Shown: positions 30,667 through 38,557 of the stretch, in pieces | Numbering within the stretch: position 1 is the stretch's first letter | Layout of the letters: each line of letters opens with the position of its first letter | NCBI GenBank assembly: GCA_046351595.1 | Contig: JAXLYE010000004.1 | Span: 947,156 to 1,011,155 of the forward strand | Direction: 5' to 3' | Source of the DNA: JAXLYE01 sp046351595 | GTDB taxonomy: Bacteria; Myxococcota_A; Polyangia; Palsa-1104; JAEUJZ01 | Length of the DNA: 64,000 nucleotides | Notes under the pieces: generated by a model | What the model was told of the DNA's origin: nothing | Seen by the model: only the letters and a program-made list of their open reading frames with translations | The model's database searches: none | Position numbers and translations under genes: made by a program

Positions 30667-31461
30667 TCAGCGCTCGGTGCGCTCGGTGCGCTCGGTGCGC
30701 TGGGGAGCGGACGGAGCGCCGGGCGCGGGCAGCTCGGTGGGCTCGAGGAAGGAGAAGTTGAGGATCAGGCCGCCGAGCCCGACGGCGAAGAAGTCGAGGC
30801 CGTCCTTTTGCCACAGGGCGCGCAGGTCGCCCTCGGTCTGGCTGTCGAAGCGGCGGAAGCGCTTGCCGTCCCAGCGCACGAGCGCACCGGCAGCGCCGGT
30901 GGCCCAGGCCTGATCGCGCTCGCCGCAGGCGACGCTGTACAGGACGTGGGGGGTGCCGGTCGAGGCGGGCTGCCAGCGGGCGCCGTCCCAGCGCAGGGCG
31001 GTGCCGCCCTCGCCGACGGCAAAGGCCTGGTTGGGGCCGCTGCCGCAGAGCGAGAACAGGCCGGCCTCGGTGCCGCTCGGGACGCGGGCCCAGGTGGCGC
31101 CGCTGCGGCGCAGGATCACGCCCTGGGTGCCGACGGCCCAGGTGTCGTTGGGGCTCGCGCCCCAGACGCCGAGCAGGAGGTTGCGCGAGCGGCTGGGGGA
31201 GCGCACGAAGCCTGTGCCCTGGCGGTGCAGGATGACGCCGTTGTCGCCGACGATCCAGGTGTCGCCGGGGCCGCTGCCCCAGACGCCGTAGAGCGGGCTC
31301 TGCTCGCCGGTCTCGACGGCGGCCAGGGTGGTGCCGTCGTAGTGCAGGACGGTGCCGCCGTCGCCGACGAACCACACGTCCGAGGGACCGCTGCCCCAGA
31401 CCGCGTGCAGATCCTCGCGGGCGCTGCTCTCGACGAAGCGCCACTGGCCCTCATAGCGCAT
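30667..31461 (-). CDS. C-terminal part of a split propeller protein (six blades)
   Basis: The frame encodes six complete WAVG-type blades (VWGSGPSDVWFVGDGGTVLH and so on) and a short Pro/Ala tail ending in three TER repeats. It begins in the middle of a blade: MRYEGQWRF corresponds to the second half of the motif GTILRYEGxW. There is no signal peptide, and the ATG at 31461 (or a GTG at 31599) lacks a ribosome-binding site. The missing first half of the blade is the end of the TPR gene at 33133, in the same frame. I read this as the broken downstream part of one original gene; whether it is still translated is unclear. Confidence 0.8.
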   Translation of the reverse strand: MRYEGQWRFVESSAREDLHAVWGSGPSDVWFVGDGGTVLHYDGTTLAAVETGEQSPLYGVWGSGPGDTWIVGDNGVILHRQGTGFVRSPSRSRNLLLGVWGASPNDTWAVGTQGVILRRSGATWARVPSGTEAGLFSLCGSGPNQAFAVGEGGTALRWDGARWQPASTGTPHVLYSVACGERDQAWATGAAGALVRWDGKRFRRFDSQTEGDLRALWQKDGLDFFAVGLGGLILNFSFLEPTELPAPGAPSAPQRTERTERTER

Positions 31462-31535
31462 AACGACGCGGGATTGAGATGGGGGCGCTTTGGGAAGGAA
31501 GACGGAAGGGTGCGTAACGGAGCAGGAGTATGGAC

Positions 31536-31603
31536 GCGGGGCCTGTCGCCTGCGAAAATCCCGTCGCTGGCGCGCCGGGAGCCCTCCCTTCGGCGCCACC
31601 CGC
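31536..31603 (-). repeat. interspersed repeat, copy A
   Basis: This 68-bp stretch matches 46742-46811 over its whole length with substitutions and a 2-bp gap. The outer 13 bases at each end are almost identical (GCGGGGCCTGTCG; CGGCGCCACCCGC). It lies 84 bp downstream of phaZ. Confidence 0.7.
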
Positions 31604-31618
31604 TTTCTTGGGCGCCCT

Positions 31619-31642
31619 GGGGAAGAGGGTTTGGGGGAGGGG
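31619..31642 (+). other. G-quadruplex-type motif
   Basis: Four G-runs (4, 3, 5 and 4 Gs) are separated by 4-, 3- and 1-nt loops, within a purine-rich stretch downstream of phaZ. Confidence 0.4.
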
Positions 31643-31686
31643 AGGTAGGAGTTCAGGAGGCAGGGAGAAGGAGAGGAGTCTGGGAA

Positions 31687-32898
31687 TCAGGAGTTCAGGA
31701 AGTCGCGGATCTGGGGGTAGAGGGTCTCGCGGAAGCGGCGGCCGCTGAAGATTCCGTAGTGGCCGACGTCGGGGGCCAGGATGTGCGCTCGGCGGCTGGC
31801 GGGGGCGTTGGGACAGAGCCGCTGCGCCGCCTCGGTCTGGCCGCGGCCGGCGATGTCGTCGTGCTCGCCCTCGACGGTGAGCAGGCCGGTCCGGGTGATC
31901 GCGGCGGGCCGCACGAGCTGCCCGCGCACGCGCATGCGGCCCCTGGCCAGGTGGTACTCCTGGAAGACGACGCGGATGGTGTCCAGGTAGTACTCCGCGG
32001 CCATGTCCAGGACCGCGTTGTACTCGTCGTAGAAGGCGCGGTGTGAGGCGGCGCGATCGCGCTCGCCGAGGAGCACGTGCTTGTAGAACTCCAGGTGCGC
32101 CTTGAGGTGGCGGTCGGGGTTCATGGCGATGAAGCTGACGTGCTGCAAGAAGCCCGGGTAGACGCGGCGGCGGTAGCCGGGGTAGTTCAGGGGCACGCGC
32201 AGGATGAGCCGATCCTCGAAGAAGGAGTAGGGCTTGTCCTGGGCCAGCTTGTTGACCTCGGTCGGGCTCTTGCGCGCGTCGACGGGTCCGCCCATGAGCA
32301 CCAGCGAGCGCGGCGCCGCGGGCTCGCCGTCCTGCGCCATCAGCGCCACCGCGGCGAGCACCGGCACCGTCGGCTGGCACACGGCCATGACGTGCGTGTC
32401 GGGCCCGATGAAGCGGATGAAGTCGCGCACGTACTCGACATAGTCGTCCAGGTGGAACGGCCCCCGCGAGAGCGGGACCCGCTTGGCGTCCTGCCAGTCG
32501 GTGATGTAGACGTCGAAGTCCTGCAGCGCGGTGCTCACGGTGTCGCGCAGGAGCGTCGCGAAGTGACCGGACAGCGGCGCGACGATGAGCAGCCGCGGCG
32601 CCGGCTCGGCGAGCGCGCGGCGGAAGCGGAGCAGGCGGCAGAAGCTCCGGGTCTGCACGACCTCCTCGGTCACCGCGACGGGACGCCCGCCGATCACGAC
32701 CGAGTCGAGGCCGAAGCCGGGCTTCTCGTAGCGCCGGTGCAGCCGCGAGAACAGCTCGGTGTTCGCGGCCAGGGTGCGCAGCGGCAGCGTGTCCGCGAGC
32801 GGGTTTTTGGGGTGCACAAGCAGGCTGCGCGTGGCGTCGGCAAGCCGCACCGCGGGCTGCAACAGGGACCGCTGGAGCTCGACGAGGTCGTACACCAT
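31687..32898 (-). CDS. phaZ: intracellular polyhydroxybutyrate depolymerase
   Basis: The 403-residue protein matches intracellular PHB depolymerases: an N-terminal region with VVIGGRPVAVTEEVV, then LLIVAPLSGHFATLLRDTV, VYITDWQDA, and the nucleophile elbow VMAVCQPTVPVLAA, in which Cys takes the place of the usual Ser, as known for this family. The C-terminal domain has LLTVEGEHDDIAGRGQT (Asp) and HILAPDVGHYGIFSG (catalytic His). It degrades stored polyester granules in the cytoplasm. There is no signal peptide. The gene sits inside the segment that interrupts the TPR-propeller gene and runs in the same direction. Confidence 0.92.
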   Translation of the reverse strand: MVYDLVELQRSLLQPAVRLADATRSLLVHPKNPLADTLPLRTLAANTELFSRLHRRYEKPGFGLDSVVIGGRPVAVTEEVVQTRSFCRLLRFRRALAEPAPRLLIVAPLSGHFATLLRDTVSTALQDFDVYITDWQDAKRVPLSRGPFHLDDYVEYVRDFIRFIGPDTHVMAVCQPTVPVLAAVALMAQDGEPAAPRSLVLMGGPVDARKSPTEVNKLAQDKPYSFFEDRLILRVPLNYPGYRRRVYPGFLQHVSFIAMNPDRHLKAHLEFYKHVLLGERDRAASHRAFYDEYNAVLDMAAEYYLDTIRVVFQEYHLARGRMRVRGQLVRPAAITRTGLLTVEGEHDDIAGRGQTEAAQRLCPNAPASRRAHILAPDVGHYGIFSGRRFRETLYPQIRDFLNS

Positions 32899-33132
32899 TT
32901 TTCACTACTATCCGCTTTGCCGCGGGGGTGCAACGCCTTCGCGCAACGCGCAGGGTGTCGCGCGCTTGTCGCCTGGGAAGGGCGCGACACGCGCGGTGTC
33001 ACGTCGGTGCGGAGCGCTCACCGGCTCACACGGCCAAGGGGCGCCGGGCCGCGCCGATCCGCACGGGGGCGGGCCGCTCCGCACCGGCCGGCACGGAACG
33101 CCTGCCGCGGGCTCGCCGACGGGGCGGACGTT

Positions 33133-33723
33133 TTAGCGCAGGATGGTCCCGCCCGAGCCTACCGCCCACAGGGTCGAGTCGCCGGCGCCCCAGACGCCGA
33201 GCAGGTACTTGGTGCCGCGGCTCTCGCCGCCGATCGCGCCCTTGCGGCGCCACAGCCACTGGTGCTTGCGCTGCACCGCGGCGAGCGCGGGCTCGTCCTC
33301 GGCGGGCTGCGGCTGCGTGCCGGCGGTGATGCTCGGCGTCGCGGCGTTTGCGGGGGCCGCGGGCGCGGCGAGCTTCTCGCGCTGCACGTCCATCAGGTGC
33401 TCGATGTCGGCGCGCAGCTGCATCGGGACGCCGCGCTCGCGCCGCAGGAACTCGGTGAACGAGCGCAGCGACGCCGCCGAATCGCCGAGCCGGGCGTAGG
33501 CGTGGCCGAGGTTGAACAAGAGCCGCGGCTCCTTGCGCAGCGCGTACGCGGCGTTGAGCTCCTCGACGGCGCGGGCGTAGTTTCCCTGCTGGTACTGGGC
33601 CTGCGCCTCCTTGACGCGCTGGGCGAAGGTCGGCTTCTTGTCGGCGGCGGATCGCGTCGGCGCGCCGGCGGCGGCGACCGCCACGACCAGCCCGAGCGTC
33701 ACGTGCCAGCCCGCGGCCCGCAT
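33133..33723 (-). CDS. N-terminal part of the split TPR-propeller protein
   Basis: From the ATG at 33723, 2 bp after the kinase stop, 196 residues are encoded. A signal sequence (VTLGLVVAVAAAGAP) is followed by two to three TPR repeats (AQAQYQQGNYARAVEELNAA, PRLLFNLGHAYARLGDSAAS). A Pro/Ala linker and the first half of one propeller blade (LLGVWGAGDSTLWAVGSGGT) follow, and the protein then stops at ILR. The rest of the blade lies 1.68 kb further on. The TPR part is a paralogue of the protein at 18.8-19.5 kb. The truncated protein could still fold as a TPR protein. Confidence 0.82.
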   Translation of the reverse strand: MRAAGWHVTLGLVVAVAAAGAPTRSAADKKPTFAQRVKEAQAQYQQGNYARAVEELNAAYALRKEPRLLFNLGHAYARLGDSAASLRSFTEFLRRERGVPMQLRADIEHLMDVQREKLAAPAAPANAATPSITAGTQPQPAEDEPALAAVQRKHQWLWRRKGAIGGESRGTKYLLGVWGAGDSTLWAVGSGGTILR

Positions 33724-33725
33724 CG

Positions 33726-35360
33726 TCACCGGACCGGGGCGAGCTGCTCGCTGTCGTCGGTGTTGAACATCGGGACCTCGGTGCGCGGCGCGCGCTTGCA
33801 CTTGAGCGCCGCCTTCAGCGAAAAGTCGCGCGAGCGATCGATGGTCACCGGCTGATCCTGGCAGCCCGGCAGGCGCAGGATGACGTTCAGCGTCCCCGTC
33901 GCGGCGCGCGGCTGCAGATCGAGCGGCGTCTTGCCCATGACCTCCTGCGTCTCGTCGTTGATGACCTGGGCCTTCGACGGCGAGCTCTGGATCGACCAGG
34001 TCACGAAGCGCGGCGGCGACGACATAAGGTCCGGGGCCGCGGCCATGTCGGGCGGCGCCATGCGCTCCAGCGGCAGCGTCAGCGTCACCGAGTCGCGGTA
34101 GTTCAGCGTGACGACGCGGTCGAAGAAGCCCTTCTTGCGGATGCGCGCGGTGAAGGTGCCCTCGCGCCGCTTCTGCGTGACGCGCCAGGGCGTGGTCGCG
34201 ATGACCTCGCCGTTCTCGACGCGGACGACGTCGGCGCCGGGCGGATCGCTGTCGAGCGACCACACCACCTCCGGCGGCTCGTTCGGCGCGCACGGCTGGA
34301 GCAAGAGCGCGCCGGCGATGAGCACCAGGAGCGACGCCAGCCCGATCGCCCAGCGGAACTGCTTCGAGACGCGCGAGGCGTAGGTCTGCCCGGCGGCGTT
34401 GCCCAGGGTCCCGGGCTGGCGCACCCGCAGCCGCTCGCTCGCGGCCTTCACCGGCGCCAGCACCGGCACGCCCAGCGGCGTCGACGACGTGCGCGTCGGG
34501 TGCGCGCCGAGCGCCTCGAGCTCGATGACGACCTCGCTCATCTCGGGCCGGTCGCCCGGCTCCTTGGCGAGCATGCGATCGACCAGATCCTCGACCATCT
34601 CGGGCAGGCCCGGATCGATGCGCCGCAGCCGCGTCGGCCGGTCGCGCAGGTGCATGCTCAAGAGCTCGCCGGTGCTCTGCGCCATGAACGGCGGGTGCCC
34701 GACGAGCGACTGGTACAAGATGATGCCGAGCGCGTAGACGTCGGCCTTGCCCGAGATGTCGGTCTCGCCGCGGCACTGCTCGGGCGCCATGTGCGTCGGC
34801 GTCCCCATGATCGTGCCGGTCTGCGTCAGGCTCGGGCCGCGGCCGGGGCCCAGGCTGTCGACGCGCAGCTTGGCGATGCCGAAGTCAAAGACCTTCACCC
34901 GCTCGCCGTCCATGGTCTCGGGATCGGGCACGAGCATGATGTTGTCGGGCTTCAGATCGCGGTGGACGATGCGCTTCAGGTGCGCGGCGGCCAGTGCCGA
35001 GGCGAGCTGCCGGCTCAGCGTCAGCGAGCTCTTGAGCGACAGCTTGCCGAGCTTGTTGAGCCGCGCCGTCAAAAGCTCGCCCTCGAGGTACTCCATGACG
35101 ATGTAGGCCGAGCCGTCCTCGAGGCGCCCGGACTCGTACATGCCGACCAGGCCCGGGTGCTGGATGATGTTGACGGCGCGGGCCTCGTTGAAGAAGCGCG
35201 CGATGTTCTGCGGGTCCTCGGTGAACTCGTGCAGAAGGACCTTGATCGCCGCGCGCCGGCCGATCTCCTCGTGCACGGCCTCGAAGACGGCGCCCATGCC
35301 GCCCTGGCCGATCTTGCGCACGATGCGATATTTGCCGATGCGCTGCCCGACGCCGATCAT
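33726..35360 (-). CDS. membrane Ser/Thr protein kinase with two PEGA domains
   Basis: The 544-residue kinase has all catalytic motifs: IGQGGMGAVFEA, AAIKVL, HRDLKPDN, FDFGIAKL and HMAPEQC. After the kinase domain comes a linker with QPGTLGNAAGQ, one membrane helix (WAIGLASLLVLIAGALLL), and two successive PEGA-type domains (SLDSDPPGADVVRV; SIQSSPSKAQVIND). The juxtamembrane QPGTLGxAxGQ motif is shared with the kinase at 19.5 kb. It heads the minus-strand series kinase, TPR-propeller, trypsin/ATPase fusion. The plain ATG start places the glycine loop correctly. Confidence 0.94.
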   Translation of the reverse strand: MIGVGQRIGKYRIVRKIGQGGMGAVFEAVHEEIGRRAAIKVLLHEFTEDPQNIARFFNEARAVNIIQHPGLVGMYESGRLEDGSAYIVMEYLEGELLTARLNKLGKLSLKSSLTLSRQLASALAAAHLKRIVHRDLKPDNIMLVPDPETMDGERVKVFDFGIAKLRVDSLGPGRGPSLTQTGTIMGTPTHMAPEQCRGETDISGKADVYALGIILYQSLVGHPPFMAQSTGELLSMHLRDRPTRLRRIDPGLPEMVEDLVDRMLAKEPGDRPEMSEVVIELEALGAHPTRTSSTPLGVPVLAPVKAASERLRVRQPGTLGNAAGQTYASRVSKQFRWAIGLASLLVLIAGALLLQPCAPNEPPEVVWSLDSDPPGADVVRVENGEVIATTPWRVTQKRREGTFTARIRKKGFFDRVVTLNYRDSVTLTLPLERMAPPDMAAAPDLMSSPPRFVTWSIQSSPSKAQVINDETQEVMGKTPLDLQPRAATGTLNVILRLPGCQDQPVTIDRSRDFSLKAALKCKRAPRTEVPMFNTDDSEQLAPVR

Positions 35361-35480
35361 CCAGAGGCCCTAGGGTTCCTTGTCTGCTGTCGAACCACCG
35401 CCTGTGCCCCCCGCTGCGTCCGTGGCGGCTGGCTTGTGGCGGGCCGTAAACCGGGCCTCGTACCAGCAGCGCACAGGGCG

Positions 35481-35516
35481 GCGAATCTGCGGCGAATCTT
35501 AGCTGGCATTATGCCA
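35481..35516. promoter_or_regulatory. possible operator between kinase and pseudokinase genes
   Basis: TGGCAT-T-ATGCCA (35504-35516) is a perfect inverted repeat. Just before it GCGAATCT occurs twice, 11 bp apart (35481 and 35492). All lie in the 220-bp divergent gap. Confidence 0.4.
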
Positions 35517-35580
35517 CGCTCTTTAGCCCCGGTTGGCTTGACTTTTCGCGAAGCGGTCCGCCACCATGGAGAGAATCTCC

Positions 35581-37110
35581 ATGCCTCACTTCCCGTGTCG
35601 AGTCGGCAACTACGTCCTGTTCGCTGAGCTGGGTACGGGGACGCTCGGCACGAGCTACATCGGCCGCGAGGCGGCCGGCCCGCGCGGCTCGTTCAAGCCG
35701 CTGGCGATCCGAATATTGGAGCCCAGCCTGTCGCAGCGGCCCGAGGCCGTGCGCATCTTCCTCGACGAGCAGCGGGCCGCGGCGCTCCTTCAGCACCCGC
35801 GCATCGCCAGCGTGCACGAGGTCGGCGCCATGCCCGACGGCAGCTACTTCGTCTCGGGCGAGTATGTGCACGGCGTGCCGCTGCGCGAGGTCATCAAGTC
35901 GCAGCAGGCGCAGCTCTCGGCCGCGCACGCGGTCCACATCGCGATGCAGCTGTGCGACGCGCTGCACTACGCGCACGAGCGCCACGACGTCACCGGCAAG
36001 CCCCTCGAGATCGTCCACGGCCAGCTCTCGAGCGACGCGGTGATGGTCGGCTTCGACGGCAACGTCAAGATCATCGAGTTCGGCTGCCTGCGCACGCGCA
36101 ACATCACGGTCGCCAACGTCTCGATCCCGGCGAAGCTGCAGCGGCGCACGCCGTACATGGCGCCCGAGCTGCGCGCGCAGGTGCACAGCGGCGGTGCGCC
36201 GGTCGTCGATCGCCGCGCCGACGTCTACAGCGTCGGGGCGCTCTTGTGGGAGATGCTGACCGGCGAGTTCCTGAGCGCGGACGACACCGAGGGACCGCCG
36301 CCGCCCTCGAGCAAGCGCGAGGTGCCGCCCGAGCTCGACGCGCTGGTCAAGAAGGCGATGTCGACCAAGAAGGACGACCGCTTCCCGACGGCGCTGATGA
36401 TGCGCGCGGCGCTGTCGCAGCTGTCGCAGTCGCTGTTCGGCGAGACGTCGCAGGCGACGGTGCTGGCGCGCAACATGACGCTGGCCTTCCGCCAGCGCAA
36501 AGAGGCGTTCCAGTCGCAGCAGGAGGTCTGGAAGAAGTTCGATCCCGAGACCCTGCCGCCGACCAACGAGCCGCTGCAGGCCGCGGTCGGCGCGACGCAG
36601 CCGGCCTGGCGCACCTCGCAGCAGCAGGTCGGCGCCTTCCAGAGCCAGCGCCTGGCCACCGGCGGCAGTCAGCGAATCAACGTCGCCTCGGTCAGCCTGG
36701 TCACCGGCGGCAGCGCCAACACCCGCGTCGACTCCTCGCGCCTGCGCACGGGCGCGCCGCCGTCGCAGCCGCCGCTCGACGAGGCGCAGCCGTTCTTCAA
36801 GAACCCGCTGTTCCTGGGCGGCATCGGCGTCGGCGTGCTGGCGATCGTGGTGGCGCTGGTGGTGCTGGTGCTGCGGCCGAGCAACCAGCCCTGGAGCGTC
36901 ACCATCGACTCGAACCCGCGCGGCGCCGAGATCCTCTTGAACGAGCAGTCGGTCGGCACCACGCCGCAGCGCATCACGCGCAACCTCGCCGAGCCGGTGA
37001 AGATCGAGATCCGCAAGACCAACTACATCCCGTACATCGAGAAGAAGACGCCGCAGTCGGGCGAGAACTGGCAGATCGACGCCCAGCTGCAGCCTCTGCC
37101 CGGGCGGTGA
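35581..37110 (+). CDS. pseudokinase with membrane helix and PEGA domain
   Basis: The 509-residue protein has a kinase fold without catalytic residues: the VAIK lysine reads LAIRIL, the HRD loop reads VHGQLSSDAV, and DFG reads EFG, while the YMAPEL helix region and RADVYSVGALLWEMLTG remain. A Gln/Ser/Thr-rich linker, one membrane helix (VGVLAIVVALVVLVL) and a PEGA domain (VTIDSNPRGAEILLN) follow. The ATG at 35581 has GGAGAG 7 nt upstream, better than the ATG at 35566. It is divergent from the active two-PEGA kinase, which suggests a regulator or scaffold of that kinase; this is inferred from position and domain match. Confidence 0.87.
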   Translation: MPHFPCRVGNYVLFAELGTGTLGTSYIGREAAGPRGSFKPLAIRILEPSLSQRPEAVRIFLDEQRAAALLQHPRIASVHEVGAMPDGSYFVSGEYVHGVPLREVIKSQQAQLSAAHAVHIAMQLCDALHYAHERHDVTGKPLEIVHGQLSSDAVMVGFDGNVKIIEFGCLRTRNITVANVSIPAKLQRRTPYMAPELRAQVHSGGAPVVDRRADVYSVGALLWEMLTGEFLSADDTEGPPPPSSKREVPPELDALVKKAMSTKKDDRFPTALMMRAALSQLSQSLFGETSQATVLARNMTLAFRQRKEAFQSQQEVWKKFDPETLPPTNEPLQAAVGATQPAWRTSQQQVGAFQSQRLATGGSQRINVASVSLVTGGSANTRVDSSRLRTGAPPSQPPLDEAQPFFKNPLFLGGIGVGVLAIVVALVVLVLRPSNQPWSVTIDSNPRGAEILLNEQSVGTTPQRITRNLAEPVKIEIRKTNYIPYIEKKTPQSGENWQIDAQLQPLPGR

Positions 37111-37138
37111 GCGGGCCTGGCCCGGGCGCGGAGCCGCG

Positions 37139-37840
37139 TCAGCTCACTCGCCGTCGCGGGCGCAAGAGCAGGAACAGGCCGGTCGCGGCGGACAGCGCCA
37201 GCAGCGCCGACATGGCGAGCAGGATCAGGTAGCTCGTGGCCGGGCCGGGCTTGTTCGACCACTTCCACACGTGCAGCCCGTAGAATCCGATCCGCACCAG
37301 CCGGAAGAAGGTGTCCGCGTGCTGGCGCACCTCGCCGGTGCTCGGTGAGACGTAGACGTCGTCGCCGTTGTCGAGCGTGACCCGCCAGACCGGCAGCTCG
37401 TTCCACTCGGGGTAGACCAGCGTGCCTGTGCGCTGCTCGTGCACCGCCTGCACCCGCGCGCCCGGCGGACCGTCGGCCTCGGCGATGCGGCGGGCCAGCG
37501 CCTCGTCGATCGGCTGCTGCGGCAGGACGGCGCCGGTCTCGCCGTGGACCAGGACCTCGCGCGGCGGCGACGAGAAGCGCACCAGGTAGTGCGGCGCGCC
37601 GGCGAGGTGGCGCCACAGCACCGCGCTCGGGCGGTCGGAGCGGCCGATGGCGGCGAGCGCGCGCTCGACCGGGAGCGTGAACGGGCGCGGCGCCGCAGCG
37701 GGTGCTGCCGACGGTACCGGCGGCGGCGTGCGCTCGCGCGCCCAGTTCTTCCAGGCGAGCAGCCCGCCCGAGACGCCCCACAGCAGGCAGGGCACGCAGA
37801 TGATCAGCCCGAGCAGCCGGTGCCAGCGCCGCAGCGTCAC
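37139..37840 (-). CDS. PepSY-type membrane protein
   Basis: The 233-residue protein has an N-terminal membrane helix (LLGLIICVPCLLWGVSGGLLA), an extracytoplasmic part with two PepSY-like units (DDVYVSPSTGEV is typical), then FYGLHVWKW and a second helix (LILLAMSALLALSAATGLFLLL). It looks like a short form of PepSY-associated iron-uptake or reductase membrane proteins (PiuB-like). The GTG start at 37840 has GAGG 5 nt upstream. It converges with the pseudokinase gene. Confidence 0.78.
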   Translation of the reverse strand: MTLRRWHRLLGLIICVPCLLWGVSGGLLAWKNWARERTPPPVPSAAPAAAPRPFTLPVERALAAIGRSDRPSAVLWRHLAGAPHYLVRFSSPPREVLVHGETGAVLPQQPIDEALARRIAEADGPPGARVQAVHEQRTGTLVYPEWNELPVWRVTLDNGDDVYVSPSTGEVRQHADTFFRLVRIGFYGLHVWKWSNKPGPATSYLILLAMSALLALSAATGLFLLLRPRRRVS

Positions 37841-37930
37841 GTCGACCTCGTGCTCGTCGAAGGGGGAGAGAGGAAGGAGGGGAGGGGACCGGGCGCTCGA
37901 CGGGGGTGTGCTGCCCGTCGGGCCGGGCCG

Positions 37931-38557
37931 CTAGAACGGGATGTCGTCTTCGCCGGCGAAGTCGCCGCCCTCGGGCGCCGGGCTGGCCGGCTCCGGGGTC
38001 CGGTAGCTGCGGCCGCCGCCACCGCCACCACCACCACCACCGCTGCGACCGCCGCCGTAGCCGCCCTCGCCGCCGCTGCGACCGCCGCCACCACCGCCGC
38101 CGCCGTAGCCGCCCTCGCTGCGACCGCCGCCGCCGCCACCACCACCGTAGCCGCCGCCCTCGCTGTAGCCGCCGCTTGCGGACGCGCCGCGCGACTCGTC
38201 GTCCGCCCCGCGCCCGGCGCCGCCGCCGCCACCGAGGAAGACGACCTGGTTGGCGACGACCTCGGTCATGTACTGCTTCTTGCCCTCTTTATCGTCCCAC
38301 GAGCGCGTCTGCAGCCGCCCCTCGACGTAGACCTGGCGGCCCTTCTGCAGGAACTTGGCGCAGTTCTCCGCCTGCTTGCCCCACACCACGACGCGGTGCC
38401 ACTCGGTCCGCTCCTGCATCTGCTCGTTGCGATCGCGGTAGGTCTCGCTCGTCGCGATGCGCATCTCGGCCACCGGCTGACCCGAGGGCAGGTACTTGAG
38501 CTCTGGGTTGGCGCCGAGGTTGCCAAGGACGATGACTTTGTTGACGCTGCCGGCCAT
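37931..38557 (-). CDS. ssb: single-stranded DNA-binding protein
   Basis: The first 110 of 208 residues form the OB fold (NKVIVLGNLGANPELKYL, EWHRVVVWGKQAENCAKFL, GRQVYVEGRLQTR). A long linker made of Gly runs with Ser, Arg and Tyr follows, and the acidic interaction tip DDIPF ends the protein. It coats single-stranded DNA in replication and repair and recruits partners through the tip. The start is the ATG at 38557 with GAGGA upstream. The Gly-rich linker is unusually repetitive. Confidence 0.95.
   Translation of the reverse strand: MAGSVNKVIVLGNLGANPELKYLPSGQPVAEMRIATSETYRDRNEQMQERTEWHRVVVWGKQAENCAKFLQKGRQVYVEGRLQTRSWDDKEGKKQYMTEVVANQVVFLGGGGGAGRGADDESRGASASGGYSEGGGYGGGGGGGGRSEGGYGGGGGGGGRSGGEGGYGGGRSGGGGGGGGGGRSYRTPEPASPAPEGGDFAGEDDIPF

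Larger units (their letters stand above)
31461..33133. other. phaZ-bearing segment inserted into the TPR-propeller gene
   Basis: The 7-bp sequence TAGCGCA occurs at 31454-31460 and again at 33134-33140, exactly where the two gene parts break. Removing 1,680 bp (one repeat copy plus the segment) restores one frame across LRYEG. The segment holds phaZ, a copy of an interspersed repeat and G-rich DNA, but no transposase. The outer ends are only weakly inverted (TAACGAC against AAACGTC). Confidence 0.75.
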
